Shown in pieces: positions 34,802 through 43,003 of a stretch of DNA of 64,000 nucleotides (positions within the stretch are counted from its first letter, which is position 1; each line of letters opens with the position of its first letter). The notes under the pieces were generated by a model. That model did not search any database and had not been told where the DNA came from. It was given only the letters and a program-made list of their open reading frames with translations. The stretch is from JAPYTY01 sp036338435 (GTDB lineage Bacteria > Acidobacteriota > UBA6911 > RPQK01 > JADFOI01). Where the stretch lies: positions 8,622-72,621 of the forward strand of contig JAYZCG010000002.1 in NCBI GenBank assembly GCA_036338435.1. The letters are read 5' to 3'. The position numbers and the translations under genes are program-made.

Positions 34802-36013
34802 CTAATCTTTTGCTCTTTGAATGACTTCCATATCCTTATCACCCCGGCCCGATAGGTTAGCAATCACCAACAGTTCATCGGAACCAGAAGAGTACACTTC
34901 TTTCATTTTCAAACAGTAGGCGATTGCATGAGCGGACTCTAAGGCCGGAATAATCCCTTCCAATTGACTCAGGAGTTTGAAAGCTTTCATGGCATCCTCA
35001 TCATTCTCGGAAAGATACTCTACCCTTCCACTATCTCGAAGATAGGCGTGCTCAGGACCAATAGAGGGATAATCCAGACCAGCTGAAACACTGTGTGTGC
35101 TAGCAATCTGCCCCAACTCATCCTGCAGAACATAGCTATACGTCCCGTGCAATACTCCCGGTGATCCGCCTTTAAATCGAGCAGCATGCTGCCCCAATTC
35201 CATTCCCATTCCCCCTGCTTCAACCCCTATCATCTTCACTGATTCACGCTCAAGAAATTCATGGAACAACCCAATTGAGTTGCTACCCCCACCTACACAA
35301 GCAACTAATAAATCAGGCATTTGTTTTTCCAACTCGAGAATCTGCCGCCGGGCCTCTCGACCGATAACCGCCTGGAAATCTCTCACCATGGTGGGATAGG
35401 GATGAGGGCCCAAAACCGAACCCAGCAAATAATGAGTACTTGCAATATTTGTTACCCAATCTCGCATAGCCTCATTGATGGCATCTTTCAAAGTGCGGCT
35501 TCCAGTGTCCACAGGAGTTACACGTGCTCCCATCAATTCCATGCGTACGACATTGAGTGCCTGGCGCTTCATATCATCCACACCCATATATACTTCACAT
35601 TCCATATCCATCAAGGCGCATACAGTTGCTGTTGCTACTCCATGTTGTCCAGCACCGGTTTCAGCAATAATCCGGTGTTTCCCCATACGCTTGGCTAAAA
35701 GGGCTTGTCCTAAAGCGTTATTGATTTTGTGGGCTCCCGTGTGACACAAGTCTTCCCGTTTAAGGTAAATTTTATGGCCTACCTTGTGTGATAGACGTTT
35801 GGCATGGAAAAGTGGAGTGGGACGCCCAGCAAAAAGACATAACAACTGATCAAGTTCTTCTTGAAAACCCAAATCGGCTTTTGCCTCAGTATATGAGCAA
35901 TTTAATTCCTCTAGAGGTCCCATCAATGTCTCGGGAACAAACAGTCCCCCATAGTCACCGAAATAACCTTCGCTATTTGTCACTATTTTCTTTGAGATGG
36001 TTTTCTTTACCAC
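34802..36013 (-). CDS. trpB: tryptophan synthase beta chain
   Basis: A 403-residue PLP enzyme that joins indole and serine. KREDLCHTGAHKINNALGQ (PLP lysine near 94) and the phosphate-binding CVGGGSNSIG near 235-244 are clear, and the length matches TrpB1 rather than the longer TrpB2. The 96-bp gap to trpF is the largest within the trpF-B-A part of the operon but contains no convincing promoter or terminator. Confidence 0.96.
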   Translation of the reverse strand: MVKKTISKKIVTNSEGYFGDYGGLFVPETLMGPLEELNCSYTEAKADLGFQEELDQLLCLFAGRPTPLFHAKRLSHKVGHKIYLKREDLCHTGAHKINNALGQALLAKRMGKHRIIAETGAGQHGVATATVCALMDMECEVYMGVDDMKRQALNVVRMELMGARVTPVDTGSRTLKDAINEAMRDWVTNIASTHYLLGSVLGPHPYPTMVRDFQAVIGREARRQILELEKQMPDLLVACVGGGSNSIGLFHEFLERESVKMIGVEAGGMGMELGQHAARFKGGSPGVLHGTYSYVLQDELGQIASTHSVSAGLDYPSIGPEHAYLRDSGRVEYLSENDEDAMKAFKLLSQLEGIIPALESAHAIAYCLKMKEVYSSGSDELLVIANLSGRGDKDMEVIQRAKD

Positions 36014-36109
36014 TTCGTTTCTCCTACATTGGGAAACCGTTTATACGCAGCCTCTAAATAGACAACGGATCGAAATCCATGCGATCGGCACCAACAACTA
36101 TGCCCATTT

Positions 36110-36715
36110 CTATGCCTGCGAAGCGTGCCGTGCTCCTTCAATAAATTTTCTCAGTTTTTTGCCATCTTTCACTCCTGGGAGCTTCTCTACTCCAGAACAA
36201 ACATCTACGCCGTCAGGTTGAAGCAACTGGATCGCATCAGTGACATTGTCTGGGTCCAGTCCTCCTGAAAGAACAAAGGCCCGTTTGAGGTAAAGCAGTT
36301 GGTCCCAATTAGCTTTTTGCCCTCTACCCCATGAAGTATCAATCAAAATCCTGTAATTGGCAAAGGCCTTTGATTCAGCCGGTGAGGTGGCGATGTAAAG
36401 TAACTTGTCGGTAGAAGGAACCTCGGATTCTGATTTTAAACCATGCAACTGGAAAGCATCAATCGAAGGTACGATGCGACCTATGTCCTCAATCGTCTGA
36501 CTCACATTGCTGGAACTCACGACCACAACAGCTACATTCAAAATATTCTCAGGTATGTCTTGCAGAATATTCTCGACTGTCTGGGGATCCACATACCTCG
36601 TACTGGGACGATAGAAGTTGAATCCCAGAGCATTCGCTCCATAACCCACTGAAGCCAAAGCATCATCACAATTTGTGATTCCACATATCTTGACCATGAA
36701 TTCATCCATTCCCAT
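36110..36715 (-). CDS. trpF: phosphoribosylanthranilate isomerase
   Basis: A 201-residue TIM-barrel isomerase. The catalytic cysteine is in MVKICGITN (about 7-15), the catalytic aspartate in YRILIDTSWGRGQ near 122-134, and FVLSGGLDPDNV and GVDVCSGVEKLPGVKD close the phosphate site. The usual GxGGTG segment is replaced by RGQKANWDQL, a variation in a moderately variable loop. The first ATG lies three bases after the trpC stop; an internal ATG at residue 7 is an alternative start. Confidence 0.92.
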   Translation of the reverse strand: MGMDEFMVKICGITNCDDALASVGYGANALGFNFYRPSTRYVDPQTVENILQDIPENILNVAVVVVSSSNVSQTIEDIGRIVPSIDAFQLHGLKSESEVPSTDKLLYIATSPAESKAFANYRILIDTSWGRGQKANWDQLLYLKRAFVLSGGLDPDNVTDAIQLLQPDGVDVCSGVEKLPGVKDGKKLRKFIEGARHASQA

Positions 36716-36718
36716 AGT

Positions 36719-37504
36719 TTATACTTGTCCCCGCAACTCTTTCAGTCGCTGTCCAGGACTATCGGAATCCATTAAACTGGATCCGACTAAAAAAGCATTG
36801 AAGCCTGCATCACGTAGTTCCAGAACCTGTGAAGAGGTCTCTATTCCAGATTCGGAAATCAAAAGATAATTTTCTTCTCCCTCCATTCTGCGGGCGATGT
36901 TAAAAGAAGTTTCAACACTAACCTCAAATGTCTCCAAATCCCGATTGTTCACCCCTATAATCTGTGCACCCTGCTCCATTGCAATCTCTAATTCATAAAG
37001 ATCATGCACCTCGACTACGGTTTCCAAGTCCAGTTCTCTCCCGTAGTCAATCAATCCTGCCAGTTCCCCTTTTGATAGACAGGATACAATTAATAGGTAG
37101 GCTGAAGCAGGACTCCGACGAGTTTCAGCCACCTGATAACGATCCACAATAAAATCTTTACGCAGGAGGGGAAGCTGAGGCAGTTCTCTATCAATCTCAT
37201 CCAAAAAACTTAAATCGCCTGCAAAGTAGCTTTGTTCAGTCAACACCGACACGGCCACCGCGCCGTTGTCAGAGTAAAGCTTGGCTATCTGTGGGGCGGG
37301 AAGCTGACATTTAAAAGATCCATGGCTTGGACTCTTATATTTGATCTCAGCAATGATGTTGATACCCTGCTGAGTTAAGGCAGATGTGAATGACACAGGA
37401 GATCTTAAAGAGGCACCCTCCAAAAGCTCATCCAGAGGACACATCCTGATGGTCTCAACTAATTCCCGCTTTTTTGAAGCTACTATTTCATCGAGTACAC
37501 TCAT
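36719..37504 (-). CDS. trpC: indole-3-glycerol-phosphate synthase
   Basis: A 261-residue TIM-barrel enzyme, monofunctional (not fused to trpF). IIAEIKYKSPSHGSF near 50-64, VLTEQSYFAGDLSFL near 87-101, LLRKDFIVDRYQV near 111-123, GVNNRDLETFEV near 179-190 and the LISESGIETSSQV phosphate-binding segment near 208-220 are all present. It is 44 bp downstream of trpD. Confidence 0.95.
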   Translation of the reverse strand: MSVLDEIVASKKRELVETIRMCPLDELLEGASLRSPVSFTSALTQQGINIIAEIKYKSPSHGSFKCQLPAPQIAKLYSDNGAVAVSVLTEQSYFAGDLSFLDEIDRELPQLPLLRKDFIVDRYQVAETRRSPASAYLLIVSCLSKGELAGLIDYGRELDLETVVEVHDLYELEIAMEQGAQIIGVNNRDLETFEVSVETSFNIARRMEGEENYLLISESGIETSSQVLELRDAGFNAFLVGSSLMDSDSPGQRLKELRGQV

Positions 37505-37548
37505 AACAAAGCCCTGAAATACTTGCGCATGACTTTCCTGCTTGACTG

Positions 37549-38583
37549 TTAGTTGATTAAATCTTTTCCACAGACCGCAATCAGCTGCTGAAGTTTTTCC
37601 AAAGCAGCGCCAGAGAGCAATGATTCTTCAGCCATTTTAACCATCTCTGATAGCTCTCCTTTTCCGACTACATGAAGGGCTGCCGCTGCGTTGAGAACAA
37701 CTACATCCCTGGCAGATCCTCGCACATCACCTTCTAAAATAGCACGCATGATCCTTGCATTATGCTCTACTGAACCACCTGACAACTCTGATATATGGCC
37801 TACCTGAAAGCCAAGGGTTTTTGGATCTAAATCAAAGCTTTCTACCCTGCCATTTTGGGCGTCGGACACCTTCACCTTTGCACCGGTAGAAAGTTCATCA
37901 AGTCCATCATAGCTGTGCACTACCCAAGCTCTTTGACACCCCAGCCCGAGAGCGGCTTGAGCAAGTCGTTCTGTGAGATCAGCTGAATAGACCCCAATGA
38001 TTTGGTAAGGGGCTGCAGCAGGATTAGTTAATGGACCCAACATGTTAAAGATAGTACGGTGCTCCAGTTGCGTGCGAATTTGAGCCACTCTTTTCATAGA
38101 GGGGTGAAAAAGAGGAGCGAACATGAATGCTATGCCAACACTGTCCAGAGCATTCTGAACCACATCTGGATGGCATTCGACGGAGATTCCCAGAGCAGTT
38201 AGGACATCCGCACTACCGCAGCGAGAGGTCAAAGCGCGGTTGCCGTGCTTTGCCACCGTCACACCAGTCCCAGCAATAATAAAGGCAGCTGTTGTGGAGA
38301 TGTTAAAGGTATCCGCTCCTCCTCCAGTCCCTGCGGTATCAATCAACGTATCATGCTTGGTTTTAATCGGGATTGCCTGTTGGCGCATGACCCGGGCAAA
38401 TCCGATGATTTCCTTATAGCTTTCTCCCTTTTCAGCCAACGCCGTCAAAAAGGAAGCAATTACTGCATCGGGAGTCTCCTCAGACAAGATGAGTTCCAAC
38501 GCCTGTTGAGCTTCCATCTCACTAAGATCCCCTCTTCCCTGGATAACCTGTATGAATTGTTCCAGCATTGATGATTGCTCCAT
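37549..38583 (-). CDS. trpD: anthranilate phosphoribosyltransferase
   Basis: A 344-residue transferase that attaches PRPP-ribose to anthranilate. DTAGTGGGADTFNISTTAAFI near 82-102 is the PRPP-binding loop, KHGNRALTSRCGSADVLTALG near 112-132 the anthranilate site, and the HPSMKRVAQIRTQLEHRTIFNMLGPLTNP region near 159-187 the second conserved block. It is monofunctional and separate from trpG, with 17 bp to the trpG gene. Confidence 0.95.
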   Translation of the reverse strand: MEQSSMLEQFIQVIQGRGDLSEMEAQQALELILSEETPDAVIASFLTALAEKGESYKEIIGFARVMRQQAIPIKTKHDTLIDTAGTGGGADTFNISTTAAFIIAGTGVTVAKHGNRALTSRCGSADVLTALGISVECHPDVVQNALDSVGIAFMFAPLFHPSMKRVAQIRTQLEHRTIFNMLGPLTNPAAAPYQIIGVYSADLTERLAQAALGLGCQRAWVVHSYDGLDELSTGAKVKVSDAQNGRVESFDLDPKTLGFQVGHISELSGGSVEHNARIMRAILEGDVRGSARDVVVLNAAAALHVVGKGELSEMVKMAEESLLSGAALEKLQQLIAVCGKDLIN

Positions 38584-38600
38584 ACCCTGCAGTTAAACTG

Positions 38601-39215
38601 CTAGCTGTCGTTAGCCTTACTAGAAATTGTGGTATTTCCCACAAAATTCTCCAAAATCTTCATGCCTTCTCTGGTCATAATTGATTCAGGATGAAACTGA
38701 ACTCCAAAAATACTGTAATCCTGATGCTGTAGCCCCATAACTACACCATCTTCGGTCCATGCGTTAACCACTAGACACTCCGGTAAATCCTCTCGACGCA
38801 CAACAAGGGAATGATAACGAGTTGCTTCAAAAGGGTTTGGAAGACCCCTTAGCACTGCAGCTTTTTCATGATAGATCGAGGAAATTTTCCCATGCATTAG
38901 CTTAGGAGCCTGGACGACTTTCCCTCCAAAAACTTCACCGATAGCTTGATGTCCCAGACATACTCCCAGAATAGGAATCTGTCCGGCAAATTCCTCTATA
39001 ACAGGAATCGATATCCCAGCATCATTGGGTAGTCCTGGTCCGGGGGAAATGACGATTCCATCTGGGCACATCTCATCCACCTCAGCAAGCGTCACGGCAT
39101 CATTACGATGAACCTTCACATCACAACCTATCTCACCAAGATACTGCACCAAGTTATAAGTGAAGCTGTCATAGTTGTCGATTATCAGAATGGTCGTTTC
39201 ACGCTGCATCATCAA
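38601..39215 (-). CDS. trpG: anthranilate synthase component II (glutamine amidotransferase)
   Basis: A 204-residue class I amidotransferase supplying ammonia to TrpE. IDNYDSFTYNLVQYL near 12-26, SPGPGLP near 57-63, the nucleophile in LGVCLGHQAIGE near 82-93, and the catalytic His-Glu in GVQFHPESIMT near 171-181 are visible. It may also serve PabB if no separate pabA exists. It starts with three consecutive Met codons; the exact one is unclear. Confidence 0.93.
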   Translation of the reverse strand: MMMQRETTILIIDNYDSFTYNLVQYLGEIGCDVKVHRNDAVTLAEVDEMCPDGIVISPGPGLPNDAGISIPVIEEFAGQIPILGVCLGHQAIGEVFGGKVVQAPKLMHGKISSIYHEKAAVLRGLPNPFEATRYHSLVVRREDLPECLVVNAWTEDGVVMGLQHQDYSIFGVQFHPESIMTREGMKILENFVGNTTISSKANDS

Positions 39216-39280
39216 TGTCTCATCAGCCTCAATATAAGCCTTTTAAAATGCTCTCATCCGCCACGAGTATCTATAAGCTG

Positions 39281-40633
39281 TTAACTGTTATTTCCTATCT
39301 CCAAAGCTCGAAAGAGCACCTCCACCTTATTCCTACACTCTTTGTTTTCCATCTCGGGGACCGAATCAGCTACAATCCCAGCACCGGCCTGTAAATATGC
39401 CTTCCCCTCATGAAATACAATGGTGCGAATTGCAATACAAGTATCCAAATTGCCCGAATAATCCAAGTAACCGATTGAACCTGCATAGATGCCCCGTTGG
39501 GAGGGTTCGAGTTCTCCAATAATTTCCATTGCTCTAATCTTTGGAGCTCCAGTTACTGTCCCAGCCGGAAAACAGGCTTCTAGTGCATCAAACCTATCCA
39601 ATTCTGGACGTAGACGTCCTTTCAAAGAACTGACTAGGTGCATCACATGTGAGTATTTTTCAACAGACATAAAATCTTTCAATTTAACAGATCCATATTC
39701 ACTCACACGACCTAGATCATTTCTCCCTAAATCTACTAACATTAAATGTTCAGCTCGTTCCTTTTCATCACTTACCAATTCCTGCTCGAGGTTGCCTTCT
39801 TCCTCCAATGTTCTCCCACGCCTCCGGGTACCAGCAATAGGACGATACTCCAAATCGTTCCCTTGGACACGGACAAGCATTTCCGGAGAAGCCCCAGCAA
39901 TGCTAAGATCCTCTCGCTTCAAAAAGAACATGTACGGGGAAGGATTGAGATAACGCAGAGCACGATACACGTTGAAAGGATCTCCCTGAAAATCCACCTC
40001 AAATCGCTGAGAAAGTACCACTTGAAATATGTCCCCAGCCGTGATGTACTCCTTAGCCCGACTAACAGCCGAATGAAAATCTTCCTCAGCAAAATTGGAA
40101 GGTGTCGTCTTGGCAATCTTTACTTTAGGATCTTGTAATCCTAGACTTCCTACATCCTGTTCCTCCACTAGAGGTTCATATAGTTTTTCCTCTAACTCCT
40201 GGATTTGTTTCTTTCCTTCATGTGAAATAATCACTATCTGGTGTTTGAGATGGTCAAAGGCCAATATTGTGGGATAAAAATCCATCATCACAGTCCCTGA
40301 ACTGCTATCTATAACGGCTGTATCGACTGGCTGTAGATCAGGTAATTGCTCGAATTCTCGAACCATCTCGTAACAAAAGGCTCCCACCGCGCCTCCCGCA
40401 AAAGGAGGAAGTTCCAAATTAGCTGATTGCTGTTCTGGAAAAATACGCCGAAACTCTTCAAAACTCCCGTCAAAGCTCTTCTTCGGATCCACACCAATAA
40501 ACGAATACCGGCCAATTTTTTCAGCCCCTTCAACCGACTCTAGCAAAAACGCACTTTTAGCCCCCCTGGCCACTCTCAAAAATGCAGAAACTGGCGTTAG
40601 CAAATCGGCTAAAACAGATTTATGATGAATCAT
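39281..40633 (-). CDS. trpE: anthranilate synthase component I
   Basis: A 450-residue chorismate-utilising enzyme that forms anthranilate. The N-terminal LLESVEGAEKIGRYSFIG segment (near 31-48) belongs to the tryptophan-feedback site. The catalytic domain carries GDIFQVVLSQRFEVDF near 197-212, PSPYMFFLKREDLSIAGASPEMLV near 232-255, PIAGTRRRG near 266-274, DLGRNDLGRV near 301-310, FPAGTVTGAPKIRAMEII near 355-372 and the final GAGIVADS near 423-430. It is the first structural gene of the trp operon, 58 bp after the attenuator hairpin. Confidence 0.95.
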   Translation of the reverse strand: MIHHKSVLADLLTPVSAFLRVARGAKSAFLLESVEGAEKIGRYSFIGVDPKKSFDGSFEEFRRIFPEQQSANLELPPFAGGAVGAFCYEMVREFEQLPDLQPVDTAVIDSSSGTVMMDFYPTILAFDHLKHQIVIISHEGKKQIQELEEKLYEPLVEEQDVGSLGLQDPKVKIAKTTPSNFAEEDFHSAVSRAKEYITAGDIFQVVLSQRFEVDFQGDPFNVYRALRYLNPSPYMFFLKREDLSIAGASPEMLVRVQGNDLEYRPIAGTRRRGRTLEEEGNLEQELVSDEKERAEHLMLVDLGRNDLGRVSEYGSVKLKDFMSVEKYSHVMHLVSSLKGRLRPELDRFDALEACFPAGTVTGAPKIRAMEIIGELEPSQRGIYAGSIGYLDYSGNLDTCIAIRTIVFHEGKAYLQAGAGIVADSVPEMENKECRNKVEVLFRALEIGNNS

Positions 40634-40690
40634 TGTTCAACTCAATGTTTTTGGATTTATAGCCCCAATTAATACCTAATCATAAAAATG

Positions 40691-40725
40691 AAAAGGCCGT
40701 GGAGAGTACTCCCCACGGCCTTTTT
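40691..40725 (-). terminator. intrinsic terminator / trp attenuator hairpin
   Basis: On the minus strand GGCCGTGG and CCACGGCC form an 8-bp GC-rich stem, extendable through a G-T pair and GA/TC to a GTAC loop, followed by TTTTCATTTTT; A-residues before the stem make it bidirectional. It lies between the Trp-containing leader peptide and trpE, the position of a classic attenuator. It could also serve as the rho gene terminator. Confidence 0.85.
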
Positions 40726-40782
40726 GCTCCTGATCTCTAACTTGGCCCTATGAAGATACAGCTCTCCAGCGTCCTTGGACGG

Positions 40783-40824
40783 TTAAATGTCCCAGTTGCG
40801 CCAGAAAAAACTGCAAACAATCAT
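40783..40824 (-). CDS. trpL: trp leader peptide, 13 residues with two Trp codons
   Basis: ATG to TAA on the minus strand encodes MIVCSFFWRNWDI, with tryptophans at positions 8 and 11 close to the stop. A GGAAGG ribosome-binding site (40829-40834) lies four bases upstream of the ATG. The terminator hairpin begins about 60 bases after the stop and trpE 150 bases after it. Two Trp codons in thirteen, in this position, is the signature of ribosome-mediated attenuation. A TTGACT hexamer at 40869-40874 is a possible -35 but its -10 (TACCCT) is poor. Alternative 1:2 and 2:3 pairings could not be resolved by eye. Confidence 0.8.
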   Translation of the reverse strand: MIVCSFFWRNWDI

Positions 40825-40969
40825 AGTGCCTTCCTACATATCAGAGGGTAGGAAAATACAGCTACCCAAGTCAAGGACTTTTTGTGAAATTCTCTCTCTA
40901 CTAAAATAACTTCTCAAATTAATCGATATTTGCGCTGATCTACAAATTCTAATCTTGAGATTGTTGTTT
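40825..40969 (-). other. rho-trpL intergenic region
   Basis: The 336 bp between rho and trpE hold, in order on the minus strand, an AT-rich stretch, a TTGACT hexamer (40869-40874), the trpL ribosome-binding site and ORF, and the attenuator. Nothing else gene-like is visible. Confidence 0.6.
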
Positions 40970-42301
40970 CTATCCGTTGGACATGGATTTGAGAAATTCG
41001 GCGTTGGTCTTCACCTTACTCAACTTCTCAAGCAACAACTCCATCGACTCAGTGGAGGAAAGAGGATTCAGTACCTTGCGCAACACCCAAACTCTATTTA
41101 ACTCGTCTGGATCTAATAGCAGCTCTTCCTTTCGGGTTCCCGACCGATTGATGTCGATAGCAGGAAAGATCCTCTTGTCGACCAGTTTTCGATCCAAATG
41201 AAGTTCTAGGTTTCCAGTTCCTTTAAATTCCTCAAAAATCACATCATCCATACGACTTCCCGTGTCTATCAAAGCCGTGGCTACAATAGTAAGACTACCG
41301 CCTTCTTCAATATTGCGAGCTGCACCAAAAAACCGCTTAGGTCGTTGTAGTGCATTCGAATCCACACCACCGGAAAGCACCTTCCCTGACGGGGGCACTA
41401 TGGTGTTGTAGGCACGTGCCAACCGCGTGATTGAGTCAAGCAAAATGACAACATCCTTCTTATGCTCGACGAGACGTTTGGCTTTTTCGATCACCATCTC
41501 CGCCACTTGAACGTGGCGTGTGGCCGGCTCGTCAAAGGTAGAACTGATGACCTCACCCTGCACCGAACGCTCCATATCAGTCACTTCCTCAGGACGTTCA
41601 TCTATTAGTAAGACGATCATGACTACATCTGGATTGTTAGTAGTAACAGAGTTAGCTAAACTCTGCAGAATCATTGTCTTGCCTGCACGAGGAGGTGAAA
41701 CAATCAATCCACGTTGTCCTTTACCTACAGGGGCCATAAGATCCATGACCCGGCCGGAAAGGTTTTCCCGGGTTGTCTCCTGAACTATCTTGTCACAAGG
41801 ATAAATAGGTGTGAGATTTTCGAAAAAAGTTCTCTCTCGAGCTACATTCGGATGTTCAAAATTGATTGCCTCCACCTTGATAAGAGCAAAATAACGTTCT
41901 CCCTCCTTAGGAGGACGTACCTGCCCGGATACCGTATCACCGGTCTGCAGATCAAATTTCCTGATTTGCGAAGGTGAGATATAAATATCGTCTGGACCCG
42001 GCAGATAGTTATACTCGGGAGCCCTCAAAAACCCAAACCCGTCTGGCAAAGTTTCTAACACGCCTTCTGAAAAAATTAACCCGCTGCGCTCTGTCTGTGC
42101 CTTGAGAATTTGAAATATCAGCTCCTGCTTTCGCATTCCAGCAGCCCCATGGACATCCAGATCCTTGGCTAACTTGTTCAGGCCTTGACTATTAAGCTCC
42201 TTGAGCTCTTGAATATTCATTGCCTCAAGGTCCTTATTGACCGGAGCTCCAGATTGTGATTCATCTTTCTGTTTGACTGGGGGGGAACTTGCTTCACCCA
42301 T
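40970..42301 (-). CDS. rho: transcription termination factor Rho
   Basis: 443 residues from the ATG at 42301, preferred over the GTG at 42328 because GAGAGGG lies seven bases upstream. The N-terminal SAP-like helix pair (NIQELKELNSQGLNKLAKDL), a cold-shock-type RNA-binding domain (ETLPDGFGFLRAPEYNYLPGPDDIYVS-like region near 80-110) and the RecA-type ATPase with Walker A SPPRAGKT near 202-209 are present, with the Q-loop/R-loop region VDSNALQRPKRFFGAARNIEEGG near 310-332. A charged Ser/Pro/Lys/Gln stretch precedes the first helix. It lies directly after the engB stop (TAG), so they are coupled. Confidence 0.95.
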   Translation of the reverse strand: MGEASSPPVKQKDESQSGAPVNKDLEAMNIQELKELNSQGLNKLAKDLDVHGAAGMRKQELIFQILKAQTERSGLIFSEGVLETLPDGFGFLRAPEYNYLPGPDDIYISPSQIRKFDLQTGDTVSGQVRPPKEGERYFALIKVEAINFEHPNVARERTFFENLTPIYPCDKIVQETTRENLSGRVMDLMAPVGKGQRGLIVSPPRAGKTMILQSLANSVTTNNPDVVMIVLLIDERPEEVTDMERSVQGEVISSTFDEPATRHVQVAEMVIEKAKRLVEHKKDVVILLDSITRLARAYNTIVPPSGKVLSGGVDSNALQRPKRFFGAARNIEEGGSLTIVATALIDTGSRMDDVIFEEFKGTGNLELHLDRKLVDKRIFPAIDINRSGTRKEELLLDPDELNRVWVLRKVLNPLSSTESMELLLEKLSKVKTNAEFLKSMSNG

Positions 42302-42303
42302 AA

Positions 42304-42861
42304 CTATACCCTCTCTAGTACTCGCCACAATTCTTTCTTCCCCATTCCTGTGGCCGCGGAATAAGGGACAACACTACAATTAAAACCTTCTTCAATTTGG
42401 TCAAGGGATCGCTGAAGCTGATTTGAAGATAATTTATCTGCTTTGTTGGCAACAATTTGACATGGAATATCAAACTCATCAAGCCATTTCTTCATCATAA
42501 GATCTGGTACTGTGGGCTTACGGCGAGCATCAACAATGGTCACTGTAAGCTTAAGGTCATTTCCCTCTCTTAAAAATTCTTCAACCATCAAACCCCAACT
42601 ATCACGTATCTTGTGCGGAACTTTAGCAAATCCATATCCTGGCAAATCGACGAAAATCCATCTTCCATCCACATTAAAAAAATTAATTAACTGGGTCCGG
42701 CCAGGAGTAGCACTAGTCCGAGCCAAACCCTTTTTCCCAAGCAAACTATTGATTAAGCTGGATTTTCCAACATTCGATCTTCCCGAAAATGCAATTTGGG
42801 GAAGCGGTAGCTTAGGATAATCACTCCTGTGAGTTGCACTTTTGATGAATTGAACTTCCAC
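42304..42861 (-). CDS. engB: ribosome-biogenesis GTPase EngB (YsxC/YihA)
   Basis: A 185-residue GTPase needed for 50S subunit assembly. The P-loop is GRSNVGKSSLIN (residues 28-39), followed by the G2 threonine region TSATPGRTQLINFF near 49-62, the G3 DLPGYG near 72-77, and NKAD near 138-141. The C-terminal VPYSAATGMGKKELW holds the G5 Ser-Ala. It lies 142 bp after lon and is followed directly by rho. Confidence 0.93.
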   Translation of the reverse strand: MEVQFIKSATHRSDYPKLPLPQIAFSGRSNVGKSSLINSLLGKKGLARTSATPGRTQLINFFNVDGRWIFVDLPGYGFAKVPHKIRDSWGLMVEEFLREGNDLKLTVTIVDARRKPTVPDLMMKKWLDEFDIPCQIVANKADKLSSNQLQRSLDQIEEGFNCSVVPYSAATGMGKKELWRVLERV

Positions 42862-43003
42862 GTAAACAACTAAAACTTAACGGCTGACAATTAAGAAAAA
42901 CCATGATTTCTGTTGATCGGAACACCGAATAGATACTCGCTTGCTCTACGTTGTATGAGTTGCTGTATTAGTCGTCACTCGCCAGCTGTAAGTCGATCTA
43001 TGG

